DNA of 64,000 nucleotides from Mesaphorura yosii (Eukaryota > Arthropoda > Collembola > Poduromorpha > Tullbergiidae), in contig WIXG01000017.1 in assembly GCA_009869945.1 (NCBI GenBank), forward strand, positions 248,001-312,000. Direction: 5' to 3'. Under the pieces are notes generated by a model, which saw nothing but the letters and a program-made list of their open reading frames with translations, was not told the DNA's origin and did no database searches. Below are positions 12,292 to 24,344 of the stretch, piece after piece (position 1 is the first letter of the stretch; each line of letters begins with the position of its first letter). Position numbers and translations under genes: made by a program.

Positions 12292-13094
12292 CTGAGCGCA
12301 GTTCTTCGATCTCCCGTCCGGTCACCGATCGCAATCGAAATCAGCGTCTTCACTTATCACTTGTCACAATTACTTAATTCATCCAAGACGTCGAAGTAAC
12401 GTGCTTCATACTTCCGGACTAAAATTGCACTGGAGACGAGGGAAAAGACAAGACACAAGATAGACAGACCGCAACGACAAGCAAACGTAAGCCAGCAATA
12501 GCAATAGCAATGATAATTTAAATTGCCGAATGCCGACTTGGACTTCAGTTACGTGTGGATTGCATTGCAGCATACAGGCCACAAGTGGGACATGTGATGG
12601 TTATACACGAAGCACGATTAGCTCACTCAACCCACATTCAATTCAATAATGTTTAACATGTTAAATTGTTTAGTCTGTACCGTGCCACGTTAAGCCGTTA
12701 GCTTCAACATTCTGATGCAAAATACGAACCGGCAGCGGCCTTGAAATGAAACTCGTCTGTAATCTCTTGTCTGTCTTTTGTCCGTCTCCCACTGCCACTG
12801 CCGCTTCTGCCCTTCTGGTCGCTTCCCCCAATGACATTGAAATTCTTACGCACGCACTGAACATTACTTAATCCGTACGACCATGGCCTCAAGCAAAGCT
12901 TGCAAATATTTCGTTCTTGACTCGCATTCGCAATTATGAAGAAATCATGCTCATACTTCAGACTCACGCAGGCACGCATGCAATGCAAAATGAAAATGAT
13001 TTTCGACGGCACTTGAAGAATTCATGGGAGCCTGCTCTCCAGCAAGACAAATGACAAATGACGTACACAGTTTTCGAACTCTGAAATTACAATT
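12292..13094. other. Acetyltransferase promoter and 5' leader; 3' flank of the PIAS-like gene
   Basis: The 5' UTR exon of the acetyltransferase ends at 12292, and its promoter must lie just to the right. The PIAS-like gene has a minus-strand AATAAA at 13095-13100. Frames in between (for example 12670-12864, -) are not convincing. Confidence 0.5.
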
Positions 13095-13238
13095 TTTATT
13101 AGATTTTAGTCAGTTAATTAGGAGAGTTTCGTCCTACGTTTAGTTAAGGAACATAAAAGAGAGTCAGAATTAATTTCGCTTGCCACACCGTGAAGAACCT
13201 ATAATCTTAATCACTAAAGTAAAGTACAGTCGTCAAAA

Positions 13239-16200
13239 TCAATTGCCAGTCGCTGGATCACTATATCCTGTCCACGGTCGTCTTTGCTGTGGCTGTGGCA
13301 CGTCAACGCTTGCCCGTTCCCAGGCCTCGGCCACTGGGTTCTGGTTCTGGCCTGGCCAGTGTCCCCATCGTGTTGGCGCTGGCGATGGTGACATCAATGG
13401 TGGCGGCGCCTGACCTTGACCCCAGTTGAATCCACCATTGAAATTTACATTCAGCTGTGACACGATAGTCGTTGATCCTCGCTGATTCCAAGAGTGATGA
13501 GGATTCGGTGCCCATTGTTCGCTGCCATTCATGTTATTATTGAAATTGAAGCCATTGCCATTATCGTGTTGATAGTAGTTGTTGTACTGTAGGTTCGATG
13601 GCGGAGGCGGAGTTCGAAGTCGCAGCTGCCAAGAGCGTTGCTGCTGTTTCCTCAATCTTCTTCTCTCTTTCTTGGACAATTTTATCACGCCAGCTGATGA
13701 ATTTTGTCCTCTTTGTTGCGCCAAATTAGCATTAGTGTTATTCCAGTTATTGGCTGACGCCAATTTCATCTTTTTCTGAAATTCTGCTTGTTTTAAAGCT
13801 GCCTGCCTCTTACGTTGCTTCTTGGTTAATCTAGCTGACACGAGCGCGTGTGCGGATAGTGCCGATGCGGACGGAGCATTCGAAGGCGGTGCCTTGGGAG
13901 GAGGTTGGGGTTGACCTAAATAATGAACGAAACGAACAACGTCCACAAGGAATCATTTAAAGGAAATCATTATCAAGCAACATTTTCGACCTACTGTTTT
14001 GTTTCGATCCTGTTCTTGGAGTTGGAGCAGGAGCTGAGTTATTGTTGCTATCCTTTCGACTGCTGCCGCTTGGTCCTTGAAGCGCTGCTTGTGTGGCATT
14101 TCCAGACTGTCCATTACGAATACGATAGCTTTCCCATCCCGTGCCCCAGTCGTCATCGTTGGCCTCAGCAATTGTAATTAATTCCGGCTGCTGGCTTGCA
14201 GTAACAGCTGAAATGGAATCAGAGGCACTATGAGAAGTTTTTGTCCTTCCTGCACTTTCAAGCGTCTTCGGACGAGGATCCTTCTCCGTCAGCTTGGTGT
14301 TGGCATCTGAACCATTGTCTTTCTCATCCATGTTATCAGTCTCATCAGTATCAGCATCCAAATCTATTACATTTATTGCCTGTGGAGTGAAATAACAATT
14401 TGTACATTCGCTGGACACAATTCATTGCCTGAGGACGACCTGAACTGACATAACTTACTTCAATCGCGACAGTTTTAGATTTCTGGGTGTCCCATTCCCA
14501 CGTCCCATCCTCAAAAATTCTTACAAAACCACACTCTTTGTCCAAAATTCCCTTCTTGTCAGGAGCACGGAGAATGTTCTCGAAAATCTCGTCTCCCATG
14601 AGGTCACTGAAGCGGACTTCTGCCTCGCAAATTGGGCACTTCTCGAAGGAAAATCTTGTGCTGGCTTTCACCATTTGCAGGAATGCATCCAGTTCAAAGC
14701 AATGTATATGAGTGCAGGTTCGAAATCTCACAGGATGAGTCAGTCTTGATGTGGTGATTGGACATTTGATGCCAACTCGTAAGTACGTGAGACCAGTCAT
14801 TTCGCTGTCCTGTTTGATGATCTTCCGAACTAAAACAGTTCACGAACATTAATTATTACAACTTATATAACCGATTTCCGATTTGCAGATGCTCCTCACC
14901 TCGCCATAGTGTGATCTCCTTCTTAATTTTGTCCCTTTGCATAACTTCATTCATTATTTTCTCGTGTGTGCCACGGAGTATGTTTCGTTGAGGCACTTGT
15001 CTCTCCTTACTTGAGTTAACGTGTCCTGGCTGCTGCTGATAAGCAGAATTTCCAGAAGCAGCAGGCCGGCTAGAAGCAGGATTTCTTGTTGACCTTGTAT
15101 GGATTATGTCTGTACTCTTTTCAGCCCATTCCCATTCTCCATTTCCAAACACGCGTACCCAAGGTGCAGCCCGATGTTTAACTCCATTTCTGTCTGCTGA
15201 GTATAAAATGATGATGAACAACTCGTCCAATCTCAGATCTTCAAGTTCCCGAGGTACATGACAAAGTGGGCAATTCGCCCAGAGAGGACAATTAATAAGA
15301 TCAATTGATTCCAAGAATGGACCCAAGTCAAACGTTTGAGAGTGAAGACAAGTCGCAAATCGTGCTGGCCGAAATATTCTCTTTCCAGACACACAACAAA
15401 TGGTCTTCAGCACAAGAAAATTAAGACCATATTTCCTGACCTTTGCAGCAACTAAAATGAAAATTGATAGACGAACATAACATTAGAAGAAAAAAATGAA
15501 GCCAAAATAGTTACTACACGAACAATGGACAAGACAAATTTTACCTGTGCTCAGCGAGTTTTGCTTCGGAATTTTCTGTCTGCGAACAACTTGTTCCAAA
15601 AACTTCTCTTCAACTGTTGAGGCTGAAAGCTTGGCATCTGCAGAACTGTTATCCCAGACCCATCGTCCACTTGGAAATACGACGACAGAAGCTCCAGCTA
15701 CGTTGAAGGTATTGTTTGAGAAGTTTGAGTTGTTTGAGTCAGGAAGTTGCAAGATGGACGAAAGCAGCTCGTCGATCGCCAGATCTTCATATTTGACTGC
15801 TGCATTACAAATCGGGCACTTGTGTTTCTCAATGACGGAGGTTTTTATTGCTCGGAAGTAGGCTTCCAAATCAAAACATTCCACATGCGTACAAGTCTTG
15901 AATTTGGCTGGATAATTGATTCTGTTTCCGCTCAGTTTGCATATGACGCTGACCTTCACATGTCCTGGGAGTCGGCGTTCGACGATGTTATTGTAAACTG
16001 TAATATCAAAGCTATATTGTTTTTCGTGGTCAATTTGAATTTTATAGTATAATTATTGCTAGGCTTCACCAACCGTGGATCAATGTTGTCGTAGTGGTAA
16101 TTGCGGCCCGCTGACGAACTGCATTAACGCCTGGTTCGCTAGACTGTGACCAGTGTGGTACAAAGTTGACACGACTGTTCTTAGCGTTTGAATCCACGAC

Positions 16201-17545
16201 TTCGACGATCTCGCCCTCCTCGCCTCCCACTTGGTTAACATCCTCGACAGCCTCGACTGTATCGACAGGGCTCGAAACTTCATCTGAAGTCTCCGGGTTC
16301 ACATCCTCGACCGCCTCGACAGCATTAGAAACTTCTTCTGCACAGTCCGGAGTATCTTGTTCCCATTCCCAATCTCCATTTAAATGCATTCTAACAAACG
16401 ATGCATTCGGGTTCCGCCTCCCATTTGCATCAGAATTATTTAACAGGCTGTTAAGCACATTGTCGATCTTGAGATCTTCGAATTTGACTTTGGTTTCACA
16501 AAGGGGGCATTTGTCCAGTGAAAATTCCTGAGTAGTTGCTACTAAGTGCAGAAAATGACCCAGCTCGAAACACTCCACGTGTGCACAGGCAGAGTACCTA
16601 ACAGGTTGCACCAGTCGGGTCTTTGTTAATGGACAGATGACAGAAATTTTCATGTAGGTCTTTTTCGTGTTCTGGTAGTCTTCAATGATTGTGTCTTTGA
16701 CTGCAAACATATATTAGCACAATTAACGTAAGGGGCAGCCAGTAAGCGTTAAGACACAAAGCCTGACAAAGCGGAAAAATTACTTTGGCCCATCGTCACT
16801 TCTTTTGGAATGTGAGTTCGATTAATGACTTCCATTTCTGTGGTCGTATCGCCAACTACGTGAGCCTCTTCATTTGCATGATTTACCTCATCGATGATCG
16901 CTACCTTTTCTACCAAGCAAATCGAAACCACAAGGGTGGGAAGCGATTCTGGAATTCCCTCCTCATACGCCATGCAGCATTTGAGCCCAAGCACCACAGA
17001 ATTCCCTTTGAGGCGCTTCAGGACAATCCGCTTTATGTATCTTGGCTTGCCGATGGATTTCTTCATTTCAAGGTCGCACGACTTTCCTTCAATCTTCAGC
17101 ACAGCTTGTCCACTAAACTCTTGAAGGGGCCCGTCAGGAGTGGAGTACTGTATAACTTGAATAGCCATCTGTAAAGAAACAAACGGGGTCATAAAATTTG
17201 AGTCATCGCCACACTCACGTTGAATATCCACTAAGAAACAGGCTACAACGCACATCCCAGTCTGGATTCGACTGTAGAGATTCCACTTCCTCTGGCTCGA
17301 GGTTGAACTTAAATTTCGCCTTATGATTGTCCCACCAAATCTTCGGATCCGCTGAAAAATGAAGGAATAGCATCAGATTGCCGAATTCGAATGTGCTGAT
17401 TCCTTCACTTACTTAGAATTGTCGGAGGCACTAGTTGTCTGATAACTTCGTAAGACGACAGCTCTGGAATCAGCTCCATCTTCTCGAACAGCTTCCCACT
17501 GGAGTCCAACTCCTCTTCAGAACATTCTGAATCTGAATCCCCCAT
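13239..17545 (-). CDS. PIAS-like SUMO E3 ligase with PINIT and four tandem SP-RING domains
   Basis: My model has nine exons: 17413-17545, 17254-17351, 16784-17168, 16074-16700, 15545-15997, 14900-15451, 14459-14829, 13995-14379 and 13239-13915, giving 1226 residues. PIAS proteins transfer SUMO from UBC9. Residues about 30-165 resemble a PINIT domain (SSYEVIRQLVPPTIL, LKIEGKSCDL). Four SP-RING/MIZ modules follow, each with C-x-H, CPxC and a later WxW tail: near residues 222-290 (CAHVEC, KCPLC), 430-500 (CTHVEC, KCPIC), 580-650 (CLHSQT, NCPLC) and 766-840 (CTHIHC, KCPIC). PIAS proteins normally carry one. The third module has Thr for the Cys of C-x-H-x2-C. Residues about 874-885 (INVIDLDADTDE) form a SUMO-interacting motif with an acidic flank. 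The tail is Asn/Gln-rich and basic. No N-terminal SAP domain is seen. Less certain sites: donors GTGCGT at 17253 and GTTGGT at 16073, chosen because they keep the frame. Confidence 0.85.
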
Positions 17546-18212
17546 TCTTTCAAGATAGTAAACTTAGGGAAGACGCGGGCTACTGAATTTATCTTCAATC
17601 TTCCGATCTCGTCAATAATGCAATAGTCTACCCTTTTAGTTTAAGAAAGCAAAAAGCGGCGATTAATTGCAAACATATTACGAATGACTCTTAATTCCTC
17701 GGTGGACATTTTGCATTTGCTTACCATTCCAAATTCCAGTAATTCCAGTTCCAATTCTAGTTCCAAGTAACAATTAAGTGTCAGGCCCAGGCAAGGCGAG
17801 GGCGAGTATTCTGAGGAAGCATGCGTTTTGGTTCACGAAAGACTGCAAAGCTAAATTAACTGCCGAGTAGTTCGTGCAGGACAATTGTGCTGACTGCTGA
17901 TGCTAAACTACCGTCAAAAGTTCCAAATGGCCATCAAACAGGGACAAGATAATGCAATGCGAACAGAATTAACGTGTGAATGTTTTCAAGTCAGGTCAGG
18001 AGTGGAGTGGGACGCTTCTATCTAGTGGATTTTTAACAGCGGCAACGACGGCGTGTTAGCAGAATTTCTTGCAGAAAGCCCCGCCGATTGCTTTTTTGTA
18101 TTAAAGGCGGGTTACACATCCTTTGTTTACAGGTTCCCTTTTTTAAGCTAGCTAAAAGTGAAATGAAAACGATCAATTAGCAAGCAGTCATCTGTAACAT
18201 CCACAATACCAG
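17546..18212. other. Promoter side of the PIAS-like gene and end of the integrin transcript
   Basis: No gene seen. The PIAS-like gene starts at the left edge of this stretch. A minus-strand AATAAA at 18213-18218 is a plausible end for the integrin transcript, leaving roughly 650 bp between the two same-strand genes. Confidence 0.5.
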
Positions 18213-19171
18213 TTTATTAAGTTCCTGACAAAATCAGCGCTAGGCCAGTTTTCATTTTCGGCACTTGCATGATAAAGTTTGCATGGTTGGCTTGGTTGGA
18301 GAAATGCAGTCATTGCGTCAAGGTTTGGCTTGAGGATTGAAGATTGTTGTTAATGATCTGTGTCTGATTCGCTACATTAAAATTAGCGTACAAAACCGTA
18401 GCGGTACATTCCAGCAGGATCTTACAATAAATTAGTGTTGGTACAGTGACTATGACTAAAACTGACTATTACACAAAACCGTACTCATTATTGCAACAGA
18501 ATGCTAAAACTAACGATAAAGCATGCAAGACAATACAAATTAAAGGGTTCCTTGGATTTAGGGTCTTAGCGAGCTAAGTTCATAAATGCGAATAGTTAAA
18601 TGCTTGTCAAGTTAAGTGTATGGCACTTCCAGAGTCTAATTATACGATTGGCTTGTCACAATACATCAAAGGCACACATTTTCTAAGTCACGAAGAAAAT
18701 TCATAGGCAGAGACAGTTAATTTCGTTCACTATCGACCCGATACGTTAAGTACACACTAATTAAGTTCTTAGCTAACGTGCATGTCACACAACTACTATG
18801 TATAATACTTTGGCAGTGTTTCATGGTGTTGTCTGACGATGCGAAGCATCTTTCTCTGAATTTTTAAATGCTAAATAGTAGCAACGGAGTACAGTAAAAG
18901 TAAAGTCATGAAAGTTAGCGTGCCTTCGATTCTACGGTAAAAATTTCTGCCAGAGTGTGCCCGTGTACAAATCAGGGTAATATCTTAGTTTATGGCATTT
19001 TACACACACGATACACAAAAACACATCTTCATAATACTCAAAGTCAAGTCAATTAAGGTATCTTACAGTACAGAAAAATGTTAAGTAGCTTCGCTTGGTT
19101 TGTTGCCTGCGAGGTCAAAGTCAACCTAAATGAACTCCAACGTTAAAGCACCCGCTGCCGCTGCTCTGTAT
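18213..19171 (-). other. Probable integrin 3' UTR
   Basis: AT-rich DNA between the integrin stop codon and the AATAAA at 18213-18218. No open frame or repeat of note. It would be about 950 bases of 3' UTR if that signal is used. Confidence 0.5.
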
Positions 19172-22100
19172 TTATCTACCTGCATACATTGGATTCTTGA
19201 AGGTCGATGTAGCTTGCTTGTAAATTGGATTTTCACCCTGCAACGTAAAGGAAGTGATTGAACTCTCAACGGCTCACATCGTGCGAATTTGATGCGTACC
19301 GCAATCTCTTACCGTATCCCACTTCGCATTCATTCGCTCTTTCTCAAATCTTGCGTACTCAGCACGGTCGTGAATGTGAGTCAGGAGTTTCCAGAGGAGT
19401 AAGAACACGAGACCAACCAGCACGATAGCGCCAACAACTCCAAAGATGATCCACATTATTGGTGGCTTTGGTGGACAGTCCTTCGTCATTTGCGCTCGAA
19501 CGTACAGTTCATTGTTTCGCGAAGTGTTGTATCCGTACACGTAGTAGAAACGGCAGTCATCCGTTTTGTCGGTTGCAGAGCACAAAATTTCCTCTTCAGC
19601 TTCGTCACCTTCAAAGAAAAAAGGTAATGTACAAGAGCACGAGCCACTTCGATTCGAACAGCAGCGGAACAAAATATTCGTCCAGCCACTTACTCGTTGC
19701 AATTCCAACTTTCTCAATTTTGTACTGTGATCTGTTGTCATCATAGACAAGGCCCAGCTCCAAGCATTTTCTGTGGCATTTCTCTTCATTTTCGGCAAAA
19801 TCTCCGGTCCCGTGCACGAAGCATTGAATGCAATCCTTCAAGTAGTCGCATTTGTCTGGGCAGCCCTGCAAAAAAAGAAAACTCGCATCAGCGTCAGAAG
19901 GCGAGTATTCGTATTGTCTCTTCAGTTGCTATCTACTTACTGGGCAACGATTGCAGTATTTGCCAGAGTATCTTTCTGTGCCATTGGTATTGCAAATACA
20001 TCGTCCACATTCGCATTTTCCGTGCCCGTCGCAGATTTGGTTAGAATTTGGCGCTCTGCAAAGCATCTGTTGGGAGTAGAAAAGCAAAGCAAATATGAAA
20101 ACTGAGCGCATGGCTCATGAAGGCAAAGTCGTACTGTAAATGTAAACTGTGGTTTACCGGGTCGACAGGGCATTGACAAGCCAGTCCCGTCCATTCCGGT
20201 TCACAAATGCATTTTCCGCACACACATTTTCCGTGGTCTTCGCCAGAGCACAGCAGCGTATTTTCTCGTTCACAACTGAAGTTGTCACACTGACAGAACG
20301 GTCCACTGATAACCTCTCGGTCGTCATCTCTCCTGTTACAATGGCACTGCCCGCAGATGCATTGACCGCTGTAAAAATGTGATTCATGAATTCGGAGCCT
20401 GCTTTACTGCTTTCGAGATAATATTAACCGCTTGACGTACCGGTTTGAACAAACAATTTCAGTAACGTTATCTGGCCGACATGCCCGATCGTCATCAATT
20501 TGGTTTCCGGATGTCGTGTTGCATTCACATGTTCTTCCGAAATAATTATCGTCGCACTCGCAAATGCCACAGACTTCAGTTCCGTGATACTCGCAATGTT
20601 GGCTGAAGCGAACCTGAAAACCGAGTACAAAAATGCAATTAAAACTACAGGAGTCAAACTGTTTCACGTGGAGGCATTGCATTGGAAGTAGCTTACCACA
20701 GCTTCCGGCCTTTCGCAGTCGCAACGGCACAGCATTTCCAAGTGGACCTCTAACCTTTCCTTCAAGCCAATCGGATAGATCTTGAAGACTTGCTCCCACT
20801 CATTTGGATTGGTTGGGCACTTGACCAACTCAATTTTGACCAAGAATCTGTCGTACCGAATTTGAATTGACTGGGCATTTAGCAGCATTCATTCAATATT
20901 ATTTAGGGAAAATATGGAGCACTTACTCAACAATGCTTCCCACTTTCAGGTCGTTGCATTTGTTTCTTTCTATCATATCGTTGTCCAGACACTTGGAAAA
21001 GTATGAGACCCGGATGTATTCACTCGACGTGTCTTTCAGTTCCACAGTGGACGTGATTTTCTAAGCAGAGCACATAAGTAAAGTTGTTACGCGATTTGTA
21101 ACACGAAATACAGCAACGCTAACGTAACCTTCGTAAACTTACTTCGTATTCTTCTCGCACAAGTTCGACCACATTGGAGGAATTTGCAGCCAATTCGCCG
21201 CATGACGAACCCTGAATGCTCTTTGTGAGTTTCTGGTAAATGTTTACTTGCTCGGCAGTCACAGCGAAGATCATGTGAATGTTCTTCTCTTTAACTTTGG
21301 AATTTATCTGTGCCACCGAAGGATAGTCTTGGAGAGTGGAGTGCGTGTATTCTCCGCGTGTGTCCATGTGGCAGTGTCCGTCATTTGGTTTCACAATTCC
21401 ACCCAACTATAAGAAGGCAACGCAGGTGACTAATTGCTACTACCCATCAAATCAGCAGATCAGATTGCAACTGTTACCTTTCCATCTCCAGCATAATGAA
21501 AAGAAGCGTCCGTGGAGAATACAAGCAGGCGTCTCGCCTCTTCCCTCCAACCTGGACAAAAGCGTTTAGAAATTAAGTTCAAGGGGCGAACTGAAAACTG
21601 TTTCAGCTTTGTCAATAAAAATAAAGTTTGCGAATATTACCAATGGAGTCGCACACAATCGCCTGCATAACAGCGTCAAATCCGCCTTCTGGTGCGTCCA
21701 GATTTCCGGAAACTCTTGCTCTCTCAACTTCACCCTAAATTAAGATGGCGGTTAGCACCAGGAAATGGGAAGGTTGGAGCCAAAAGATTACTAGCTATTA
21801 TTTCAAGAAAATGTTCAAAAAAACTGGTCCAGCTTTTATTTAAGCTATTTTGTGTTGTTGCTTCAAAAAATTTCTCAAAAATTTTAATTCACAAAATCTG
21901 ATTGAAAAGTCCAGTCATCAAAAATCAATCGTTTCTGGATGGTCAGTAATTAAATTGTCCCGTATTCAGCTCATTAGAACTTCCATAGAAGGGAAGACTT
22001 TTGGTTAGTAAAAAATAAAAATGTGTTAGGTCAGATTAAAAATTTAGAAAATGGGAGGAAGGGTGAAAGGTGAAAATGTGCAATCACAAAAATAACAAGA

Positions 22101-24344
22101 TGCACAATCAAAAATACTCACAAATTGCAAGCAAAAACTGCAAAGACAAAAACAACAACACCAAAGAGAAGCAGTGCAAAATGCAGAGCGGATGCACATA
22201 AACAGCAAAAAATTAGCAAATGCAAATGCTAAATGCTCTGTGAGTGTTTGATCTTCAGCGAAAAGTCCGATTGTCCGCAAATACGATGTGAACTTACTGA
22301 GAAGCGTGTGGTATCTTGATCTAACGACATGACATTGTGGTAGCCGTAAGGAGCTGCGCAGCCTGGGCAGGGAGCTAGTAAACTATCGAAGAAAATAAGG
22401 TTGACAACCAAGGCTTACGGAGAAATAAGCAATCGCAATGACAAGGACTGATAGCACGTAGGACAGACTTTAAGTACAAAAATACTTTGGCTGATTGCTT
22501 TTGCCACACAAACCACGTCGCCAGCGCCCGCGCCCGTACCCACGAATTTACCCGACCATTTCCAAGTTCAGACCAGAATATTTCCCGAAATTCGCCACTA
22601 AATTGCGTATAAACTAATGAATAATAATTGAAGCTGAAGAATTAACGTACGTACGACATAAATAAAACCACAGTACAGAATATAGATTCCCAAATACAAT
22701 TACAATACATAAACAAACATCTTCCAATAATTCTGGCAAGCAATTTTTCTCGGTCCTTCATAATAAACTTAACGAGGGTACCAAATATAATCAATACTCA
22801 TTCGTCATCAATACTCGTACTTGCAACCTAGAATTCGACACATAAAATAAAGGGCGAGGGACAGAAATTGTGTGCAGGAAAATATTTAATATGATAATAG
22901 AAAGTCCTATTGAAGTAAGATGTAAGATCTTTGCGAAGTTGCGATATTTAGCAAACCATCCGATTCAGATTTAACGTTATGATTACGACTTTAAACCTAA
23001 GTTGTTGTTGCTGATAAACCCTGGCATAAAAAACTGATCCACGACGAGACGACTTTACCATGTCATTTCACACTTACTTGAAATTTACTACTGTTGTCAT
23101 TTAGCGAAAGGTGATTTTTGAATCCGTACGGTTCCTTGCATCCATCACACGGTTCTGCAAGTCTAATTTGGTCAATTATAATTTGGATAGGTATTTTAAT
23201 AATTTGGTCAACCACCTCCATTTGATTGTGTGTGAAACGCAATTCTCACACTGCTCGAAAAGTCTAATTCGGTCACATACTTATACAATCAGCTCAAAAT
23301 AATTTTTGTGAAATCCTTAAGCAATGGAGAGACATTATTTTGGCGTAGTGCGCAAACATGGAAGGCCATTCTTACTTTTTCTCCACAGTTGATACAAAGG
23401 GCATGACAACTTTATCCACGAAGGATCCGAAACCCAGCTTGAATTTTCTGGTCATTCCTTGCATGGTTTTTGCCAGCTCTCCACCAAGCTTGGAGAGTGT
23501 TTCCTGCAACATTGAAACGAGCTCATAATTGAAGCTTTCGGAAGAAAGATTAGATAATTCTCCAACGGCGCCTGCACACCTTGTCGTCTTCCATGGACTT
23601 TGAGAGATCCATCAAATAGTACAAATCGACCGGGTAGTCTTCTGCTTGTGCGTACTGGACCTTCAGGTCATAGGCTTGTCCGACTCGGAGCTTCAGCGAA
23701 ATCTCTTGTGGTCGAATTTGAACCGCCTGGTGGTATTCATCGCCTTTGGAGATGCCATCGTCTCTGTAGAAAATGACAAGTTCATGAAGATGAACCAAGA
23801 GTCTAACTAGGCTTCGGCGCTGTTGCCTTTTAGCTTAATTCTTCAAATAAATCCGTAACACATAACAATAGGTTAACCGGACAGGGGGGAATTCACTGCT
23901 CACCTCCTCAAATGGAACTCATTCGATGGATTGATTAGGAATTGTTCCCTGCACCGGATATTGGCTGGATGAGCCATGTGAGTCGTTGGTGTATTGCATC
24001 GGTCCAATGGGAGATCCGCGTCATTGTTAAATTGCTGCAAAATGAATTATTAATTAGCTATTGTCTCGCGGTCTAACCGCAGGGTGCGTAACGCACCGCC
24101 ATGCAATTTGACGCCCACCCCTTCATTAATTACTCATTGGACTTACTGGTTGAGCACACCAAACGCATTCCGGGCTCTGGATACACTCTCCACACGTCTT
24201 CTTCGACACACATGTTGAGTTTGAACTCTGGCAATGCACCGGGTCAAGGACACAGGTGAAAGTGAGTATCAGAGCTAGGAAAAGACTACGGGAACCGCTG
24301 CTGGCGAGAGTGCCAGACAACTTCCGGTGAATTGGCAGCCACAT
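19172..24344 (-). CDS. Integrin beta subunit with mutually exclusive exons
   Basis: Exons: 24147-24344, 23904-24034, 23580-23763, 23376-23503, then either 23078-23162 or 22298-22382, then 21641-21734, 21478-21551, 21143-21406, 20927-21060, 20697-20847, 20441-20613, 20158-20368, 19941-20066, 19694-19865, 19313-19608 and 19172-19237. This gives 828 residues, normal for the family. In order: signal peptide (about 1-39), Cys-rich PSI segment, beta-I domain with the MIDAS loop DLSKSMEDD at the end of exon 3, I-EGF repeats (C-rich, from about 480), beta-tail, one membrane span (about 759-781), and a short tail with NPIY and NPMY, the talin/kindlin docking motifs. It pairs with an alpha subunit at the cell surface to bind matrix. 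The ATG at 24344 follows TTCAAA. All joins keep frame. Arthropod orthologues include Drosophila myospheroid. Confidence 0.95.
22298..22382 (-). other. Integrin alternative exon 5B
   Basis: 85 bases with acceptor TTCTTCGATAG and donor GTAAGT. Read after exon 4 it encodes [17 protein letters not shown] and then [12 protein letters not shown], ending in phase 0. It has the same length and phases as exon 5A and the same skeleton (PCxGC, PYG, N-x2-SL). It therefore replaces 5A without disturbing the frame and changes a surface segment of the beta-I domain. Confidence 0.85.
23078..23162 (-). other. Integrin alternative exon 5A
   Basis: 85 bases, acceptor CCAAATTAG, donor GTAAGT. It encodes [16 protein letters not shown] and then [12 protein letters not shown]. 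It joins exon 4 in phase 2 and exon 6 in phase 0, exactly as 5B does. Including both would give 170 bases and a frame shift, so use must be one or the other. Confidence 0.85.

Noticed and set aside
12670-13012. Minus-strand frames upstream of the acetyltransferase
   Set aside because: Short, no family, and no splice link to the acetyltransferase coding exon.
17169-17218. 50-bp intron with GTGAGT donor in the PIAS-like gene
   Set aside because: A better donor by consensus, but it shifts the frame and stops within the PINIT-like domain. The GTGCGT donor at 17253 keeps both frame and similarity.
22044-22280. Minus-strand 78-codon Cys/Phe-rich frame next to integrin exon 5B
   Set aside because: Low-complexity A/T-rich intron sequence; no splice signals make it an exon, and it does not fit the integrin fold.
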